From positions 437,901-501,900 of the forward strand of contig PHBC01000001.1 of the NCBI GenBank assembly GCA_002840505.1: a stretch of 64,000 nt of DNA, written 5' to 3'. Under the pieces are notes generated by a model that saw only the letters and a list, made by a program, of their open reading frames with translations, was not told the DNA's origin and did no database searches. Each line of letters begins with the position of its first letter. The first letter of the stretch is position 1. Origin of the DNA: Deltaproteobacteria bacterium HGW-Deltaproteobacteria-2 (GTDB lineage Bacteria; Desulfobacterota; Syntrophia; Syntrophales; Smithellaceae). Below, piece by piece: positions 63,444-64,000 of this stretch. The position numbers and the translations under genes are program-made.

Positions 63444-64000
63444 ATGGAATGGAAAGAAGCTAAAAACGGTGACGATGGGAGCATCTCAATTCCAGATAAT
63501 TGGTTATTTTTATACTATTACGAAGCTTTGAATACTCTCTTTCGCATAGAGAATGCACTTCGCGTTTTTGTCTACATTGTACTAAAGACGCAGTTTAAAG
63601 ACGACTGGCTTAATCTCTCTGCCATAAGTGACGACGAAGAAAACACTACTTTAGGAAAAGTCGCAAAACAAAGGATGAGTCAAGCACGTAACTTTGGATA
63701 TTTGGGATATGTGATACCATGTCCCTTAATGTATATGACAAGCGGCGAACTCGTACGCCTCATGACATCAGAGGCTTATTGGAAGTATTTTGCTGCATAC
63801 TTTCTTGGCACTAAAGAAGTTATGAAAAACAAATTAGATGAGATTGGTGTCGTTCGTAATGCTCTTGCCCATTTCAGACCGATTAAAAAGGATGATGTTG
63901 AATTAATCAAGCAGAACGCTCGACATGTTCTCGGGAAGATAGAACCTTGTCTAACTGATATTATGCGTTGTGCAAACGTAGTTCCCACTAACACACAAGA
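63444..64000 (+). CDS. HEPN-domain protein, 3' part cut by window edge
   Basis: At least 185 residues from ATG at 63444 (AAAGGAG seven bases upstream), open to the window end. The C-terminal half reads LDEIGVVRNALAHFRPIKKD with R138-x4-H143, the RxxxxH motif of HEPN RNases and Swt1-type domains. The N-terminal half is helical (LYYYEALNTLFRIENALRVF). HEPN proteins often act as RNA-cleaving toxins in defence or toxin-antitoxin systems. A divergent RHH gene next to it would suit an antitoxin, but the usual order is not met. No further domain is visible. Confidence 0.7.
   Translation, partial: MEWKEAKNGDDGSISIPDNWLFLYYYEALNTLFRIENALRVFVYIVLKTQFKDDWLNLSAISDDEENTTLGKVAKQRMSQARNFGYLGYVIPCPLMYMTSGELVRLMTSEAYWKYFAAYFLGTKEVMKNKLDEIGVVRNALAHFRPIKKDDVELIKQNARHVLGKIEPCLTDIMRCANVVPTNTQ

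Overview
The window looks like the chromosome of an anaerobic, moderate-GC deltaproteobacterium (Desulfobacterota, probably close to the Syntrophales such as Smithella or Syntrophus). This is inferred from gene content: an N-type ATPase, a corrinoid methyltransferase operon with its reductive activator, a YedE/YedF selenium-trait cluster, an NtrC-type two-component system, many ferredoxin-like proteins, and a yceD-rpmF-acpP-fabF-glyA-nrdR-rib-nusB housekeeping cluster in deltaproteobacterial order. No 16S gene is present, so the assignment rests on content only.

Layout. 0-6.6 kb: minus-strand N-ATPase operon atpDCQRBEFAG, with gamma cut by the window edge. Two paralogous RsbRD-N-like sensor genes lie directly upstream of it (6.6-8.0 kb). 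8.3-11.8 kb: NtrC-type regulator plus hybrid PAS kinase. 12.1-17.5 kb: selenium/sulfur-carrier cluster (DUF3343, YedF-type DsrE protein, class V aminotransferase, LysR regulator, YedE transporter, TusA). 17.7-19.9 kb: LemA, nucleotidyltransferase and TPM-domain genes. 20-27 kb: single genes (B12/radical SAM, CmpB-HD fusion, YihY, peptide-binding lipoprotein, CobW GTPase).

27.1-36.9 kb: an apparently TetR-controlled operon of one corrinoid protein, two UroD-fold methyltransferases, a MetH-activation-like protein, a hydantoinase/oxoprolinase-like ASKHA protein and a RACo-type activator, facing a divergent double-[4Fe-4S] protein across a perfect 32-bp palindrome. It looks like a corrinoid-dependent demethylation pathway whose substrate cannot be read from sequence, and it is the best candidate for an undescribed system here. 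37-42.6 kb: a broken GNAT gene, an MFS exporter, an unusual membrane-anchored oleate hydratase homologue, an SDR, and a second TetR whose operator shares its core with the first.

42.9-52.9 kb: housekeeping genes (M17-N domain protein, nusB, ribH, ribBA, ribE, nrdR, dCMP deaminase, glyA, fabF, acpP, rpmF, yceD; gltX divergent). plsX-fabH-fabD-fabG and ribD are missing from their usual places. 53.1-64 kb: mobile DNA at a tRNA-Glu(CTC) gene. A 47-bp copy of the tRNA 3' end at 60456-60502 delimits a 7.3-kb integrated element (integrase, AlpA-like HTH, primase zinc-finger protein, unknown cargo, 16 tandem hexamers). Directly beyond lies a second integrase with an HTH protein, an HUH-type Rep, a ribbon-helix-helix regulator and a HEPN-domain gene, apparently a second element inserted in tandem and running off the window. 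Palindromic interspersed repeats of at least two families are scattered through the first 18 kb.
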